Shown one piece after another: positions 7,117 through 17,124 of a DNA stretch of 64,000 nt. How positions within the stretch are numbered: position 1 is the stretch's first letter; each line of letters starts with the position of its first letter. The notes beneath the pieces were generated by a model. It made no database searches and had not been told where the DNA came from. It saw nothing but the letters and a program-made list of their open reading frames with translations. A program made the position numbers and the translations under genes. Location: positions 1-64,000 of the forward strand of contig NZ_ABOX02000031.1 in the NCBI RefSeq assembly GCF_000172555.1, in the 5' to 3' direction. The DNA comes from Pedosphaera parvula Ellin514. Its GTDB lineage: Bacteria; Verrucomicrobiota; Verrucomicrobiia; Limisphaerales; Pedosphaeraceae.

Positions 7117-9038
7117 TCACAAAGACAGAAAGTCTGAACGAAACCATCGACAATCATGCCGATGTCGAGATAGATGGTTGCCTCGATCTCGATAAACCGA
7201 CGAGCTTCTTCTTGTTTGCAGGTGCAGGTTCTGGCAAAACTCGCTCTCTCGTGAAGGCTATCAGAGGACTGCGCGAAAGGAGTGGAATTCGGATGCGTTT
7301 GCGTGGGCAACAAATCGCCGTGATTACCTACACGAATGCGGCCTGCGATGAAATTACTCGTCGGCTTGAATTTGATCCACTCATTTGCGTAAAAACCATC
7401 CACAGCTTCGTTTGGGACCTGATTCAGGGATTTAACACAGACATTAGGAAGTGGCTGAAGGTCAGTCTCACCGAAGAGATAAGGACTATTCAAGAAGAGC
7501 ACACAAAAGGGAGATCGGGAACGAAAGCGGCTGCGGACCGAGAACAGAAAATTGTCGCGCTTCAGAAGCGCCTCGACCTTCTCGATGGCCTTAGTGGATT
7601 TGTGTACAGTCCCACCGGGGAAAATCGCACTCGAGGCTCACTTAACCACGCCGAAGTTATCAAAATAGGTGCGGCCTTCCTTAAAACAAAGCCGCTGATG
7701 CAGGAACTTCTCATCAGCAAGTTTCCGGTTTTGCTCATTGATGAAAGTCAGGACACGAGCAAGTTGCTTATGGAAGCTTTTTTCGCAGTACAAGCAGCAC
7801 ACGATAACTCATTTTGCCTCGGATTAATTGGCGATACTATGCAACGAATTTACTCCGATGGGAAGGTGGATTTGGGAAGAAACTTGCCAGCCGACTGGAA
7901 GAAACCCTCGAAGGTGATAAATCACCGTTGCCCTCATCGGGTGGTAAAGCTGATCAACAAAATCCGCTCTTCAGCTGCGATCGATGACCAGCAACAAAAA
8001 GCTCGCACCGAGGCCAGTGAGGGGCATGTTCGCTTCTTCATCGTGCCGAGCCTCGATGTCAACAAGAGCGAATGCGAGGAACAGGTCAGAAAACGAATGG
8101 CGGCAACAACTGGTGACAACGAATGGCTTCGCTTGGACGGTGTGAAAGTCTTAACCCTTGAGCATCACATGGCGGCCCAGCGCTTGGGATTCGCAGAAAT
8201 GTTCAGACAACTCGACGGGGTAGCTGACTACAAGACTGGCCTTCGAGATGGTTCACTCCCACTACTGCGCTTTTTCTCCGAAATAGTTTTGCCCTTGGTG
8301 ACCGCAAAACGCGAGGGGAATGAATTCGCAGTGGCGGCGCTGATGCGCCAGAACTCGCCACTTCTTAGTAGAGAAGCCCTGTTCGAAATTGGGACTAACC
8401 AAGCTGCTCAAGTGAAGGCCGCGAAGACTGGCGTCGAGGCGCTCTTGGCGCTTTTCACCGGAGGTGCGCAGCCCACTTTTCTCGCCGTCCTTAATTCTAT
8501 CGCGGACACCAAACTTTTCACGATTCCAGAAAGTCTTTTGCCATTTGTATCTGACAAGGCGGCTTCAGAACCAACCTCAAGCGAGACCGAGGAAGCCGAT
8601 GAAGAAGAGAGCGCCACGAAAACTCTAGTGGCAGTTCGGGCCTTTCTCGATACCCCTTTTCAGCAGATTAAGCCGTACGCCGATTACGTGCTCGGCGATT
8701 CATGGTTCGCGACTCATCAAGGAGTAAAAGGTCTCGAATTCCCCCGTGTTCTTGTAATCATGGACGATGAAGGTGCTGGTGGATTTCTCTTCGGATTCGA
8801 AAAGCTTTTTGGAGCAAAAGAGAAGAGCTCAAGCGATATAAGGAATGAACAAGACGGCAAGGAAACATCCGTGGACCGCACGCGCAGACTGTTTTACGTT
8901 ACATGTAGTCGTAGTCAAAACAGTCTCGCATTAGTTGCCTACTCCGCTAATGCCAAAATGGTGCAAGCAACGCTGATCGAGCAAGGCTGGTTCGAGCAAC
9001 TTGAAATCGAATTGTTATCTTTGCCGGCAGTGGCCTGA
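7113..9038 (+). CDS. UvrD/Rep-like superfamily 1 helicase (Gabija GajB-like)
   Basis: 641 residues. Helicase motifs are all visible: Walker A AGAGSGKT (36-43), motif Ia [12 protein letters not shown] (70-81), Walker B LLIDESQD (207-214), motif [11 protein letters not shown] (240-247), motif IV/V-like [17 protein letters not shown], and motif [19 protein letters not shown] near the end. GajB is such a helicase, usually about 490 residues, thought to sense or process DNA ends and activate GajA. The ATGA overlap with the OLD gene and the same base composition say they form one operon. Immediately after the stop lies a piece of hsdR (9038-9100). An unrelated DNA-repair helicase is less likely because of the OLD partner. 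Confidence 0.85.
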   Translation: MITKTESLNETIDNHADVEIDGCLDLDKPTSFFLFAGAGSGKTRSLVKAIRGLRERSGIRMRLRGQQIAVITYTNAACDEITRRLEFDPLICVKTIHSFVWDLIQGFNTDIRKWLKVSLTEEIRTIQEEHTKGRSGTKAAADREQKIVALQKRLDLLDGLSGFVYSPTGENRTRGSLNHAEVIKIGAAFLKTKPLMQELLISKFPVLLIDESQDTSKLLMEAFFAVQAAHDNSFCLGLIGDTMQRIYSDGKVDLGRNLPADWKKPSKVINHRCPHRVVKLINKIRSSAAIDDQQQKARTEASEGHVRFFIVPSLDVNKSECEEQVRKRMAATTGDNEWLRLDGVKVLTLEHHMAAQRLGFAEMFRQLDGVADYKTGLRDGSLPLLRFFSEIVLPLVTAKREGNEFAVAALMRQNSPLLSREALFEIGTNQAAQVKAAKTGVEALLALFTGGAQPTFLAVLNSIADTKLFTIPESLLPFVSDKAASEPTSSETEEADEEESATKTLVAVRAFLDTPFQQIKPYADYVLGDSWFATHQGVKGLEFPRVLVIMDDEGAGGFLFGFEKLFGAKEKSSSDIRNEQDGKETSVDRTRRLFYVTCSRSQNSLALVAYSANAKMVQATLIEQGWFEQLEIELLSLPAVA

Positions 9039-9100
9039 AGAAACCCGATATCTCAATACTTTCGGATGAATTTCTTGCTGAAGTCCACGGCATGCCGCAA
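9038..9100 (+). pseudogene. Relic of type I restriction hsdR: internal C-terminal segment
   Basis: Frame from 9038 reads [20 protein letters not shown]. The block [13 protein letters not shown]-x-x-M is, from memory, a very conserved segment of the DUF3387 region of HsdR subunits, normally followed by KNLAVELLRKLL. Here the match ends after MPQ and the frame runs into unrelated sequence. It begins directly at the stop codon of the helicase gene, suggesting that the defence pair was joined to the old hsdR sequence here. Confidence 0.6.
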
Positions 9101-9182
9101 TGTTGGTTTTTTCACAACCCGCAATACGTAACCCCCCCAATCAGACAATTTGAAAATCTGCTAATTTGCCTTACGTTTCAAG

Positions 9183-11966
9183 GTGTCTGCCCTCGACATC
9201 CAATTCATCAACAACAGCGTCCACCTCCCTAAACTCGGCCTCTGGCTCGATGCCCACGACCCCATCACAACCGCCGAAACCGTCTTCATCAGCCACGCCC
9301 ATTCCGACCACACCGCGCCCCATCGCGAAGTCATCCTCAGCGAACCAACGTCAAAATTCATGTTCGCCCGCATCGGCGGCACGCGACAGGAACACATTCT
9401 GAAATTCGGCCAACCCGCCACCTACGAATACAACGGCACCGGCTACCAAATCACCCTCGTCCCCGCCGGCCACATCTTCGGCAGCGCCATGTCCCTCGTC
9501 GAAGCCGAAGGCCAATCGCTCCTTTACACCGGCGATTTCAAACTCCGCCCCAGCCGCTCCGCCGAACTCTGCGAACCGCGCCCCGCCGACATCCTCATCA
9601 TGGAAACCACCTTCGGCCGGCCCAGCTATCAATTCCCGCCCACCGACGAAGTCATGCAAGGCGTCATCCGTTTCTGCCAACAAGCCATCGACAACGACGA
9701 AACCCCCGTCCTCTACGGCTATTCCCTTGGCAAAAGCCAGGAACTCCTCCGCAGCCTCGGCCAGGCCGGACTCCCCATCATGCTCCATGCCGCCGTCCAC
9801 AAACTCACCGAGATTTACAAAAACTTCGGCCAAACCTTTCCCGACTACGAACTCTACGACGCCGCCACGGCCCACGGCAAAGTCCTCATCTGTCCGCCGC
9901 ACATCGCTGGCACCGCCATGCTCCGTAAACTCGGCAAAACCCGCACCGCCATCCTCACCGGCTGGGCCGTCGATCCCGGCTGCCGCTACCGCTACCAATG
10001 CGACGCCGCCTTTCCCATCAGCGACCACGCCGATTTCCCCGACCTCATCGAAATGGTCAAACGGGTGAACCCCAAAAAAGTTTACACCCTGCACGGATTC
10101 GCCGCCGATTTCGCCCAAACCCTCCGCGAACTCGGCTACAACGCCCAGGCTTTGAGTCAACAGGAACAATTCACCCTCGACCTCGCCGCCGAACTCAAAA
10201 ACAAAATTACCAAACCCCGCACCAAAACCAAATCCACCGCCGACAACCAAACCACCGCCGCGACCAACAATGGCAACGGCAACAATAACCACTCCAACGG
10301 CAGCCATTCATTCCAGGATTTCGCCCAAGCCTGCGCCACCATCGCCGCCGACAGTCGCAAACTCGAAAAAGTCCGCATCCTCGCCGAATACTTCCGCCTG
10401 CTGCAGGAAAGCGCCGTCCCCATCACCGCCACCTGGCTCACCGGCCAGCCATTCCCCAGCAGCCAAAACAAAACCCTCAACGTCGGCTGGGCCGCCCTCC
10501 GCAACGCCCTTTGCGGAATCGACGACCTCACACCCGAAGCCTTCCACCAGATTTATCTCAAGCACAGCGACCTCGGCGAAACCGCCTTTGAAATCTTCCA
10601 GACCCGCGCCGCCACGCTCACACCCACATTGACCGTCGAACGCGTCAACGAACTTTTTCACCAACTCCAGGCCGCCGCCGGTTCACTTGCCAAGCTCCCA
10701 TTGCTCCTGCGCGCTTTGGAACTCTGCACCCCGCTCGAAGCCAAGTATCTCATCAAAATCATCACCAGCGACCTCCGCATCGGCCTCAAGGAAGGCCTCG
10801 TCGAAGAAGCCATCGCCCGCGCTTTCGACCTTCCGGCAGAGCAGGTGAGACAAGCCAACTTGCTCCTCGGCGACATCGGCGAAACCGCCCGCCTCGCCAA
10901 ACGGAACGAACTCGCCAACATCGGCATCCAACCCTTCCGCCCCGTCAAATCCATGCTCGCCTCGCCCGAAGAATCACCCACCACCGTCTGGGACCGCATC
11001 CAAAGCGCCCACCATGAGCGCAGCGGAGCAGGGGACGGCGGCCCCGTCCCAGTCTGGCTCGAAGACAAATACGACGGCATCCGCTGCCAACTCCACAAGG
11101 TGAATGACCGCGTCGCCCTCTATTCCCGCGACTTCAAGGACATCACCACCACCTTCCTCGACCTCGCCGATGCCGCCCGCCACCTCCCCGTCGATTTCAT
11201 CCTCGACGGCGAAATCCTCGCCATGCGTGGCGACCGTGCCCTCCCATTTTCCGATCTCCAAAAACGTCTCGGCCGCCGACAAGGCGACCTCTTCATGCAG
11301 GAAGAAGTCCCCATCAAATACGTCGCTTTCGACCTCCTCTGGCTGAATGGCGAAAATTATGTGAACCATCCTCTGCAACAACGCCGCGAAAAACTCGAAT
11401 CCCTCCCGTCGCTGCCCGAAAACTTTCGCCTCGCCCAAATCACCCAGGCCAACTCCATCAACGAAATCGCCAACACCTTCGACCAAGCCCGCGAGCGCAA
11501 GAACGAAGGCCTCATGGTCAAGGACCCCACCAGCCTTTACATGCCCGGACGCCGCAGCCTCGCCTGGTTGAAATTGAAAATGGCCTACGCCACCCTCGAT
11601 TGTGTCGTTGTCGGCGCCGAATACGGCCATGGTAAAAGAAAATCCGTCCTCAGCGATTACACCTTCGCCGTCCGTGACGAAAACACCGACGAACTAAAAA
11701 CCATCGGCAAAGCCTACAGCGGCCTCACCGACATCGAGATCGCCCAACTCACCGAACACTTCCTCGCCAAAGTCATCCGCCAACGCGGCCGCTTCCACGA
11801 AGTCGAACCCGACACCGTCCTAGAAATCGCCTTCGATCGCATCCAACCCAGCAACCGCCACAACAGCGGCCTCGCCATGCGCTTCCCCCGCATCCTCCGC
11901 ATCCGCACCGACAAATCCCCCGCCGAAATCGACACCCTCGCCACCGCCCGCCAACTCGTGAAATAG
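9183..11966 (+). CDS. Fusion of MBL-fold DNA exonuclease and ATP-dependent DNA ligase
   Basis: 927 residues in two enzymes. Residues 1-340 form a metallo-beta-lactamase/beta-CASP nuclease with H38-A-H-S-D-H43, GHIFGSAM (96-103) and GDFKLRPS (117-124). A low-complexity linker rich in Asn, Thr and Ser (about 341-376) joins it to an ATP-dependent ligase (about 377-927): motif I EDKYDGIR with the adenylated Lys at 629, motif IIIa-like [11 protein letters not shown], motif [11 protein letters not shown] (773-781) and motif V WLKLK (795-799). In other bacteria separate exonuclease and LigB-type ligase genes sit beside an Lhr helicase; here the two are one chain and no Lhr is in the window. It would resect and reseal DNA ends. 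GTG start, no good ribosome-binding site; codons are strongly C-ending. Confidence 0.9.
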   Translation: MSALDIQFINNSVHLPKLGLWLDAHDPITTAETVFISHAHSDHTAPHREVILSEPTSKFMFARIGGTRQEHILKFGQPATYEYNGTGYQITLVPAGHIFGSAMSLVEAEGQSLLYTGDFKLRPSRSAELCEPRPADILIMETTFGRPSYQFPPTDEVMQGVIRFCQQAIDNDETPVLYGYSLGKSQELLRSLGQAGLPIMLHAAVHKLTEIYKNFGQTFPDYELYDAATAHGKVLICPPHIAGTAMLRKLGKTRTAILTGWAVDPGCRYRYQCDAAFPISDHADFPDLIEMVKRVNPKKVYTLHGFAADFAQTLRELGYNAQALSQQEQFTLDLAAELKNKITKPRTKTKSTADNQTTAATNNGNGNNNHSNGSHSFQDFAQACATIAADSRKLEKVRILAEYFRLLQESAVPITATWLTGQPFPSSQNKTLNVGWAALRNALCGIDDLTPEAFHQIYLKHSDLGETAFEIFQTRAATLTPTLTVERVNELFHQLQAAAGSLAKLPLLLRALELCTPLEAKYLIKIITSDLRIGLKEGLVEEAIARAFDLPAEQVRQANLLLGDIGETARLAKRNELANIGIQPFRPVKSMLASPEESPTTVWDRIQSAHHERSGAGDGGPVPVWLEDKYDGIRCQLHKVNDRVALYSRDFKDITTTFLDLADAARHLPVDFILDGEILAMRGDRALPFSDLQKRLGRRQGDLFMQEEVPIKYVAFDLLWLNGENYVNHPLQQRREKLESLPSLPENFRLAQITQANSINEIANTFDQARERKNEGLMVKDPTSLYMPGRRSLAWLKLKMAYATLDCVVVGAEYGHGKRKSVLSDYTFAVRDENTDELKTIGKAYSGLTDIEIAQLTEHFLAKVIRQRGRFHEVEPDTVLEIAFDRIQPSNRHNSGLAMRFPRILRIRTDKSPAEIDTLATARQLVK

Positions 11967-12053
11967 CCTCGAGTTATTATCCATTCTCCATCCTCACCCC
12001 TTCTTCCCCGCCATTCGCCGAAAGGCACGCGAATTGCTTTCCATAATTCAGGA

Positions 12054-14171
12054 ATGAGCAACCCAGAGACTGTCCTTAACCCTGACACGCACGTACCAGT
12101 TCCGAGCATCGGAAAACCTGAACCGTTCCCATTGACGGAATTTGCCGGCGGAATCGAGGCCACCGGGGTATCCGCCACTTACACCATCGGCCTCATCGTT
12201 GTCGCCATCGGCATGCTGCTCCTTATCACCGCCTACATCGGTCTCATTGGCCTGGCTGGTTACTGGGGATGGTATCATATCAGACACAATACATTTCTCA
12301 TGAGTGGATCTGGCGGCAATTTGACCAAAATGCTCATCTATCTTACGCCAGCCTTTGCAGCCGGAACCCTCATTTTTTTCATGATCAAACCGTTCTTTGC
12401 CGGGCGCGGCAAGGGACCAGCAAACTATTCTCTGACCCCGCAAAGCGACCCCATCCTCTTTGCTTTCATCGCCAAAATCTGCGAGACGGTTAAAGCTCCT
12501 TTGCCATCCCGTGTCGATGTCGATTGCCAGGTCAATGCTTCCGCCAGCTTCCGTCGCGGCCTCCTCAGTCTCGCTGGCAACGACCTCACGCTCACCATCG
12601 GCCTGCCCCTGGTTCAGGCCATGACCATGGAGGAACTTGGCGGCGTGCTCGCTCACGAGTTTGGCCACTTTGCCCAAGGCGCCGGCATGCGCTTGACCTT
12701 CATCATCCGCACCATCAACAATTGGTTCGGCCGCGTCGTTTATGAACGGGATGAATGGGATCTCAAACTCGCCCAAATCGCTTCCAGCATTCCTATACGC
12801 ATTGGCATCTTCCTCCATCTCACCCGCCTTTGCATTTGGTTGAGTCGAAGAATTCTCTGGGTTCTGATGCATGTAGGCCACGGTTTGAGTTGCTTCATGC
12901 TCCGCCAGATGGAATACGACGCGGACAGTTACGAAGCCAAGGTCGTCGGCAGCCAGGTCTTCGCCCAAACTAGCGCCAAACTGCATAATCTCTCCGCTGG
13001 TTCGAGTTGGGCTTATCACCAAATGCGCGAAAGCTGGCGCAACCGCCGCCTGCCGGAAAACCTCCCGCTCTTCATCAGTCTCTCCGTCCATAATCTCCCG
13101 CCCGACGTGAAACAAAAAATCGACGAAGCGAAGGGCAAGCGAAAAACCCGCATCTTCGATACTCACCCGTGCGATGCCGACCGCATTCGCGCCGCCCAGG
13201 CGCTCCAGCAGGCGGGAGTGTTCCACTGCGATGCTCCAGCCGCCGATCTGTTCAGTGACTTCGCCGGTCTGAGCAAGACGGTCACCCGTTTTTATTATCA
13301 GGATGACCTCGAGCTCAAAATCACCGAGCACAATCTCGTTGCCCAGGATCTCTCGATCAAGGATGGCCAATCACAAGCGGAAGGCCACCGCTCTCTGACC
13401 GCCTTCTTCTTCAACCTGCACCTGGCCTATCGCCCCATTTTTCTTTCCGAAGAATTCTCCACCGTCCCCGTCGCCAATCTCATTGAAAACATTAACAAAG
13501 CCCGTGCCGCCATGGCTTCATCGCAGAAGGATGTTGCCGCCGCTTTGAAGCAATACGAAGAGGCTGAAGCCCTTTACCAACGCGGCCTCAATGCCGTCAA
13601 TCAGTCCAATCAGCAGGCTGGCGAAAAGGCTCTGGCTACGATGCAAAACCTGCTTCCCGCCATCTCCGCTTTCGAACAACACGCTCAAACCCGTCTCTCA
13701 TCCGCCCTCGCGCTGTTGAACCATCCTGACATTGCCTCCAAAATAACTGAGGCCGATGCATTGAAGGCGGAAGCCGCTCAACTCAGTCCGATTTTCAGCA
13801 GCCTTGGCCGCGCTTTTGAACAGTTGCAGGAACTCCGCCGCGGCTTCGAAGCTCTCACAGCGATGCTGGAGATGCGCCGCGATTCCAAACGTAAAGAACG
13901 CGTGGAGCAAAGAATTTCCCATCTGAGTCCCCAACTCGAATCATTTATCAAGGCCATCCGCGTTCAACTTGAAGGATTGCCCTATCCTTTCCCGCACGCC
14001 CGCGAAGAAATCACCCTCGCCGAATTCGCGCGTAGCGACATCCCCGCCACCCAAAAACTCGAAGCCCTCTTTAACAACTGCAACTGCCATCTCAACCGGC
14101 TTCTACCCCTGTATCAACGCCTCCTCGGTCGCCTGACGTTCATCGCATCCAAGGTCGAGGAACAAATCTAA
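12054..14171 (+). CDS. Membrane-bound M48-family zinc metalloprotease
   Basis: 705 residues. Two membrane segments near the start (about 43-73 and 92-111) precede the catalytic domain with HEFGH at 201-205 inside EELGGVLAHEFGHFAQGAGM; the third zinc ligand is probably the Glu of MEYDADSYE (about 287-295). Two further hydrophobic segments lie near 212-225 and 247-285. The C-terminal half is mostly helical and soluble, with Ala/Glu-rich coiled-coil-like stretches (about 480-620) not usual for HtpX or Ste24. It probably degrades or processes membrane proteins. Start chosen at the only Met before the first membrane segment, with AGGA close upstream. Stands alone. Confidence 0.85.
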   Translation: MSNPETVLNPDTHVPVPSIGKPEPFPLTEFAGGIEATGVSATYTIGLIVVAIGMLLLITAYIGLIGLAGYWGWYHIRHNTFLMSGSGGNLTKMLIYLTPAFAAGTLIFFMIKPFFAGRGKGPANYSLTPQSDPILFAFIAKICETVKAPLPSRVDVDCQVNASASFRRGLLSLAGNDLTLTIGLPLVQAMTMEELGGVLAHEFGHFAQGAGMRLTFIIRTINNWFGRVVYERDEWDLKLAQIASSIPIRIGIFLHLTRLCIWLSRRILWVLMHVGHGLSCFMLRQMEYDADSYEAKVVGSQVFAQTSAKLHNLSAGSSWAYHQMRESWRNRRLPENLPLFISLSVHNLPPDVKQKIDEAKGKRKTRIFDTHPCDADRIRAAQALQQAGVFHCDAPAADLFSDFAGLSKTVTRFYYQDDLELKITEHNLVAQDLSIKDGQSQAEGHRSLTAFFFNLHLAYRPIFLSEEFSTVPVANLIENINKARAAMASSQKDVAAALKQYEEAEALYQRGLNAVNQSNQQAGEKALATMQNLLPAISAFEQHAQTRLSSALALLNHPDIASKITEADALKAEAAQLSPIFSSLGRAFEQLQELRRGFEALTAMLEMRRDSKRKERVEQRISHLSPQLESFIKAIRVQLEGLPYPFPHAREEITLAEFARSDIPATQKLEALFNNCNCHLNRLLPLYQRLLGRLTFIASKVEEQI

Positions 14172-14282
14172 GTCTGGTCCAGTCCTGTTTAAACTTGAAA
14201 TTCACAAATCAAACTTCTCCGCGACCTTAATTTCCTCAAGATTTATTGACACGTGGTTAAACTGCCCTAATCCTTTTTCGAA

Positions 14283-15905
14283 ATGAAAGTGCGTGGCAGT
14301 AAATCCTTTCTCCCTGTTTACTACCATCCAGACAAGATGGTAATCGCCACCGGAAAGGTGAATCCGCATACGCAGGCCGCCGGTTGGAATGGGGAAACAA
14401 AATCCTTTGGTCAGGTTGCCACCCCGCAGGCCATTGCAGAATTAATGGCTCGGTGGGTTATGTCGAAAAAGCCCGAAGCCGTTCTCGATCCGGCCGCAGG
14501 CCTGGGCGGTTTGCTGCATGAATGCCGGCGCTTTGATCAGCAGGTCAGCCTGATCGGAGTGGAACGCGACCAGCAGACATTGAATCAGGCAAAGAATTCT
14601 GCACCTTCTGGCACAAAATTAATCTTTGCGGATTATTTGATGACGAAGACCGGCCAGTTTCCCGGCATCATTGCCAACCCACCATACGTGAAGGCGCATC
14701 GATTGGATTATTCCGAAGATGTTTGGCGCAGTTTTGAACAATGTTTTGGCACACGCTTGGATCGGTTGACGAATCTTTACGCGCTATTCCTCCTCAAAAT
14801 CTGGGAGGATCTGGCTCCCCAGGGCCGTGCCGCTGTGCTGCTCCCGGCCGAGTTTCTTAACGCGAATTTCGGAGAAGAAATAAAGCAACATCTGATCGAG
14901 GTAATCCGTCCTCCCGGAATCATTGTTTTTGAGCCAGGCTTGAACCTGTTTCCCGATGCTCTCACCACGAGTGCGATTGTATTTCTGGAAAAGAAACATT
15001 CGAAAACCTCGCGCTCACTGCTGACCAAGGCTGATTCCCTGGAAAATGCCGAAAGCTTCCTCTCGCAACAACTCTTGAAGTCCGCCTCCAATCGAAGTGA
15101 CAAGGTTATTGAGTTGGCGAATTTGAATCCGCGGGAAAAGTGGCTGAATTTTCTTTTGCATGGCACCGGTACAAGTGTCGGCGCCAAGTTCCCGCGCACC
15201 GTCGGAGACTTTTTTACCTGCCGCCGTGGAATTGCCACCGGTGCGAACGATTTTTTCTGTTTGAACAACTCTGCTTTGCGCACCCATGGCCTTACCCTCG
15301 TGCACGTTGAGCCGTGCATCACCAAGGCAACGGATGCTTCGGGTCTGATTTTTTCATCCCAAAAATTCACCCAACTCGCCACCTCGGACCGTCGTTGCTA
15401 CCTCTTGAACCCTCGAGAAAACGGACCTGCGCTTACTGCTTACCTTCAAAAAGGGGAAAACTTGCAGATTCCTGCGCGCCATCTCCCAAGTCATCGGCCT
15501 GTTTGGTATCTGCCTGAAAATCGAGCCGCAGCCGATATCTGGGTCGCCGTGTTTTCGCGTGAGCGCGTGAAATACATTTTGAACACCTCGGGTGCCAGGA
15601 ATCTGAGCTGTTTTCATGGCCTTTATGCAAAACGTGGCTGCGAAAAGCTCGCCCCACTGTTAACACTTTATCTCAACAGTTCCTGGGGCGCAGAAGCTTT
15701 CAAGCAGGTGAATCGCTTTTACGGCGACGGACTCAACAAGCTCGAACCAAAAGATGTCGAGGCATTGCGTTGCCCGGAATTGCCTGAACCATCAACAACC
15801 AATGAGCGACATCTTCGCACCGAGTTGCTGCGCATCGAGCAACTTTCCATTGAAACGAGACGGGCAGAAATTGACGAACTTACCCGGGAGATTCTTGGCC
15901 TGTAG
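14283..15905 (+). CDS. N6-adenine DNA methyltransferase (Eco57I/TaqI type), apparently orphan
   Basis: 540 residues. SAM-binding motif I is LDPAAGLGG (68-76), preceded by the FGQVATPQAIAELMARWV motif X helix (42-59); the catalytic motif IV is IANPPY (130-135), diagnostic for N6-adenine methylation. The C-terminal half (from about 297: VGDFFTCRRGIATGANDFFCL) looks like the target-recognition domain of TaqI-type enzymes. No nuclease domain or restriction gene is next to it, so it is an orphan methylase or half of a dismantled system; hsdR relics are 5 kb away but belong to another (type I) family. A perfect TTGACA at 14246-14251 may be its -35 element. Confidence 0.87.
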   Translation: MKVRGSKSFLPVYYHPDKMVIATGKVNPHTQAAGWNGETKSFGQVATPQAIAELMARWVMSKKPEAVLDPAAGLGGLLHECRRFDQQVSLIGVERDQQTLNQAKNSAPSGTKLIFADYLMTKTGQFPGIIANPPYVKAHRLDYSEDVWRSFEQCFGTRLDRLTNLYALFLLKIWEDLAPQGRAAVLLPAEFLNANFGEEIKQHLIEVIRPPGIIVFEPGLNLFPDALTTSAIVFLEKKHSKTSRSLLTKADSLENAESFLSQQLLKSASNRSDKVIELANLNPREKWLNFLLHGTGTSVGAKFPRTVGDFFTCRRGIATGANDFFCLNNSALRTHGLTLVHVEPCITKATDASGLIFSSQKFTQLATSDRRCYLLNPRENGPALTAYLQKGENLQIPARHLPSHRPVWYLPENRAAADIWVAVFSRERVKYILNTSGARNLSCFHGLYAKRGCEKLAPLLTLYLNSSWGAEAFKQVNRFYGDGLNKLEPKDVEALRCPELPEPSTTNERHLRTELLRIEQLSIETRRAEIDELTREILGL

Positions 15906-15940
15906 ATTGGGTTTGATCTGAAGAATTTCTGCCTTTTTCT

Positions 15941-15966
15941 GTGATTCTTGTGTCTTCTCGTGGCCA
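15941..15966. repeat. Second copy of the CTTCTTGTGCC-type text repeat
   Basis: GATTCTTGTGTCTTCTCGTG followed by GCCA resembles 924-950 (GTGCTTCTTGTGCCTCTTTG, then TGGCCA). Both are outside genes. Such stretches are, as I recall, scattered in Verrucomicrobia and Planctomycetes. Confidence 0.4.
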
Positions 15967-16011
15967 GCAGTCTTTTTCTCCGTGGCTTGGTGGGGAACTA
16001 CCGGCGACTAC

Positions 16012-16773
16012 TCACGCAAAAATCTGCAACCACCGCTGCCCCGTCAACGCCATTCGTACCACATCGCGCTTCCGATTGGCCACCATCGCATCCTCCAGAA
16101 AAACTCCCTCCAACTCGAACCCAAACTTCCCGTTCAAATTGATATTCCGGATGTTGATATCCAGCGAGTGCAGGTAAACCTTCTGAAATTTCCTGATCTC
16201 AAATACATTGTACAGGAACAGAAACGTCGCCCTTTTGCCAATCCCCTTGCCATGCATTCTCGCATCACCCACCAGCTTGCGCATCTCCAGCTTCAGCGCA
16301 TCGCCGTCGATATTTTCCGCCCCCATGATGCCTGCCAGCTCATTCTTGTAGAGAATGGAAAAATATTCGCGATTCGGATTTTGAAAATACTGAATCAACT
16401 CCTTCTCCGATTCAGGAAACTTGGGATAAAAACTCTGCTGAATGTCCGGCGCTTGCAACCAGCTCAAAATCTGTGGAATCGCCTCCAGCCCCATTGGCGC
16501 AATGCTCACCTCCTGCACACTCAACCGACTGGCCGTCAACCATTCATCCTGCACATTCTTGAGCGTGAAATGGCTGTTATAATAATCCGCCTGCTTCGTG
16601 CTTGGCGCGCTCTTCTGGATCACGTTGTCCAGCAAGTGCCCGGCCACGCTTAAAATCTCGGTCTCGTTGACCCCGTAATTAATCAGCTCGTTGTAAAAAC
16701 TCTTGGCGACGAGTCTGAGCATCTGTTCATGGTGCTGACGCACCCCGGGCGGGCATTCCACATGTTTTTTCAT
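16012..16773 (-). CDS. GNAT-family N-acetyltransferase
   Basis: 253 residues. The N-terminal about 60 residues form helices without a known motif; the GNAT domain follows (about 85-245). The acetyl-CoA pyrophosphate loop is RMHGKGIGK within KLVGDARMHGKGIGKRATFLFLYNVFE (about 166-192), and the RimJ/RimL-like C-terminal motif N-x-x-x-I-x-x-N-x-K-x-G-F-E-L-E-G-V-F follows. It would acetylate an amine of a protein N-terminus, antibiotic or sugar nucleotide; the substrate cannot be told. Convergent with the methylase gene; monocistronic. Confidence 0.82.
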   Translation of the reverse strand: MKKHVECPPGVRQHHEQMLRLVAKSFYNELINYGVNETEILSVAGHLLDNVIQKSAPSTKQADYYNSHFTLKNVQDEWLTASRLSVQEVSIAPMGLEAIPQILSWLQAPDIQQSFYPKFPESEKELIQYFQNPNREYFSILYKNELAGIMGAENIDGDALKLEMRKLVGDARMHGKGIGKRATFLFLYNVFEIRKFQKVYLHSLDINIRNINLNGKFGFELEGVFLEDAMVANRKRDVVRMALTGQRWLQIFA

Positions 16774-17124
16774 GATTTAAATCCTCATAAGGATTCGAGG
16801 AATTCTTTGATCATACCTCCGAACCCTTAACTTTGCGAGCAGGTTTGCGCCCTATAAGGTTTTTTCCCGCTCAGAAGACTTGCTAACATCCCACCGCACC
16901 GCGAGTTAACTCATGACTCAAACCCCCAGGCTGATCGGTGATAACTGCCAGTATGAACGCTGGCGCTGGCAAAAAGGCAAAACTATCCTTGAAGATGGCG
17001 TCCAGCTGGGGCGTTGATCAGGCGAGGCTGTTTGCAACACGACTCATCTCCGATTCTGCTGCAACCAAAGCAAATCTGCGGTGTAAGTTAAATGTTGCTG
17101 TCCCATAAATTTGTCGATTAAACC
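16774..17124. other. Intergenic stretch with a possible transporter relic
   Basis: A 34-codon frame at 16913-17017 reads MTQTPRLIGDNCQYERWRWQ before losing sense. The YERWRWQ start resembles the N-terminus of GlpT-like major-facilitator transporters, which then enter the first membrane helix; here that helix is missing. I treat it as a weak relic candidate. Otherwise nothing is seen. Confidence 0.35.

Noticed and set aside
9351-10307. 318-codon minus-strand frame opposite the exonuclease-ligase gene
   Set aside because: Gly/Val/Phe/Asp repetitive composition, a typical antisense shadow of C-ending codons.
12048-13370. 440-codon minus-strand frame opposite the M48 protease
   Set aside because: The plus strand has HEFGH and membrane helices; the minus reading is low-complexity acidic sequence.
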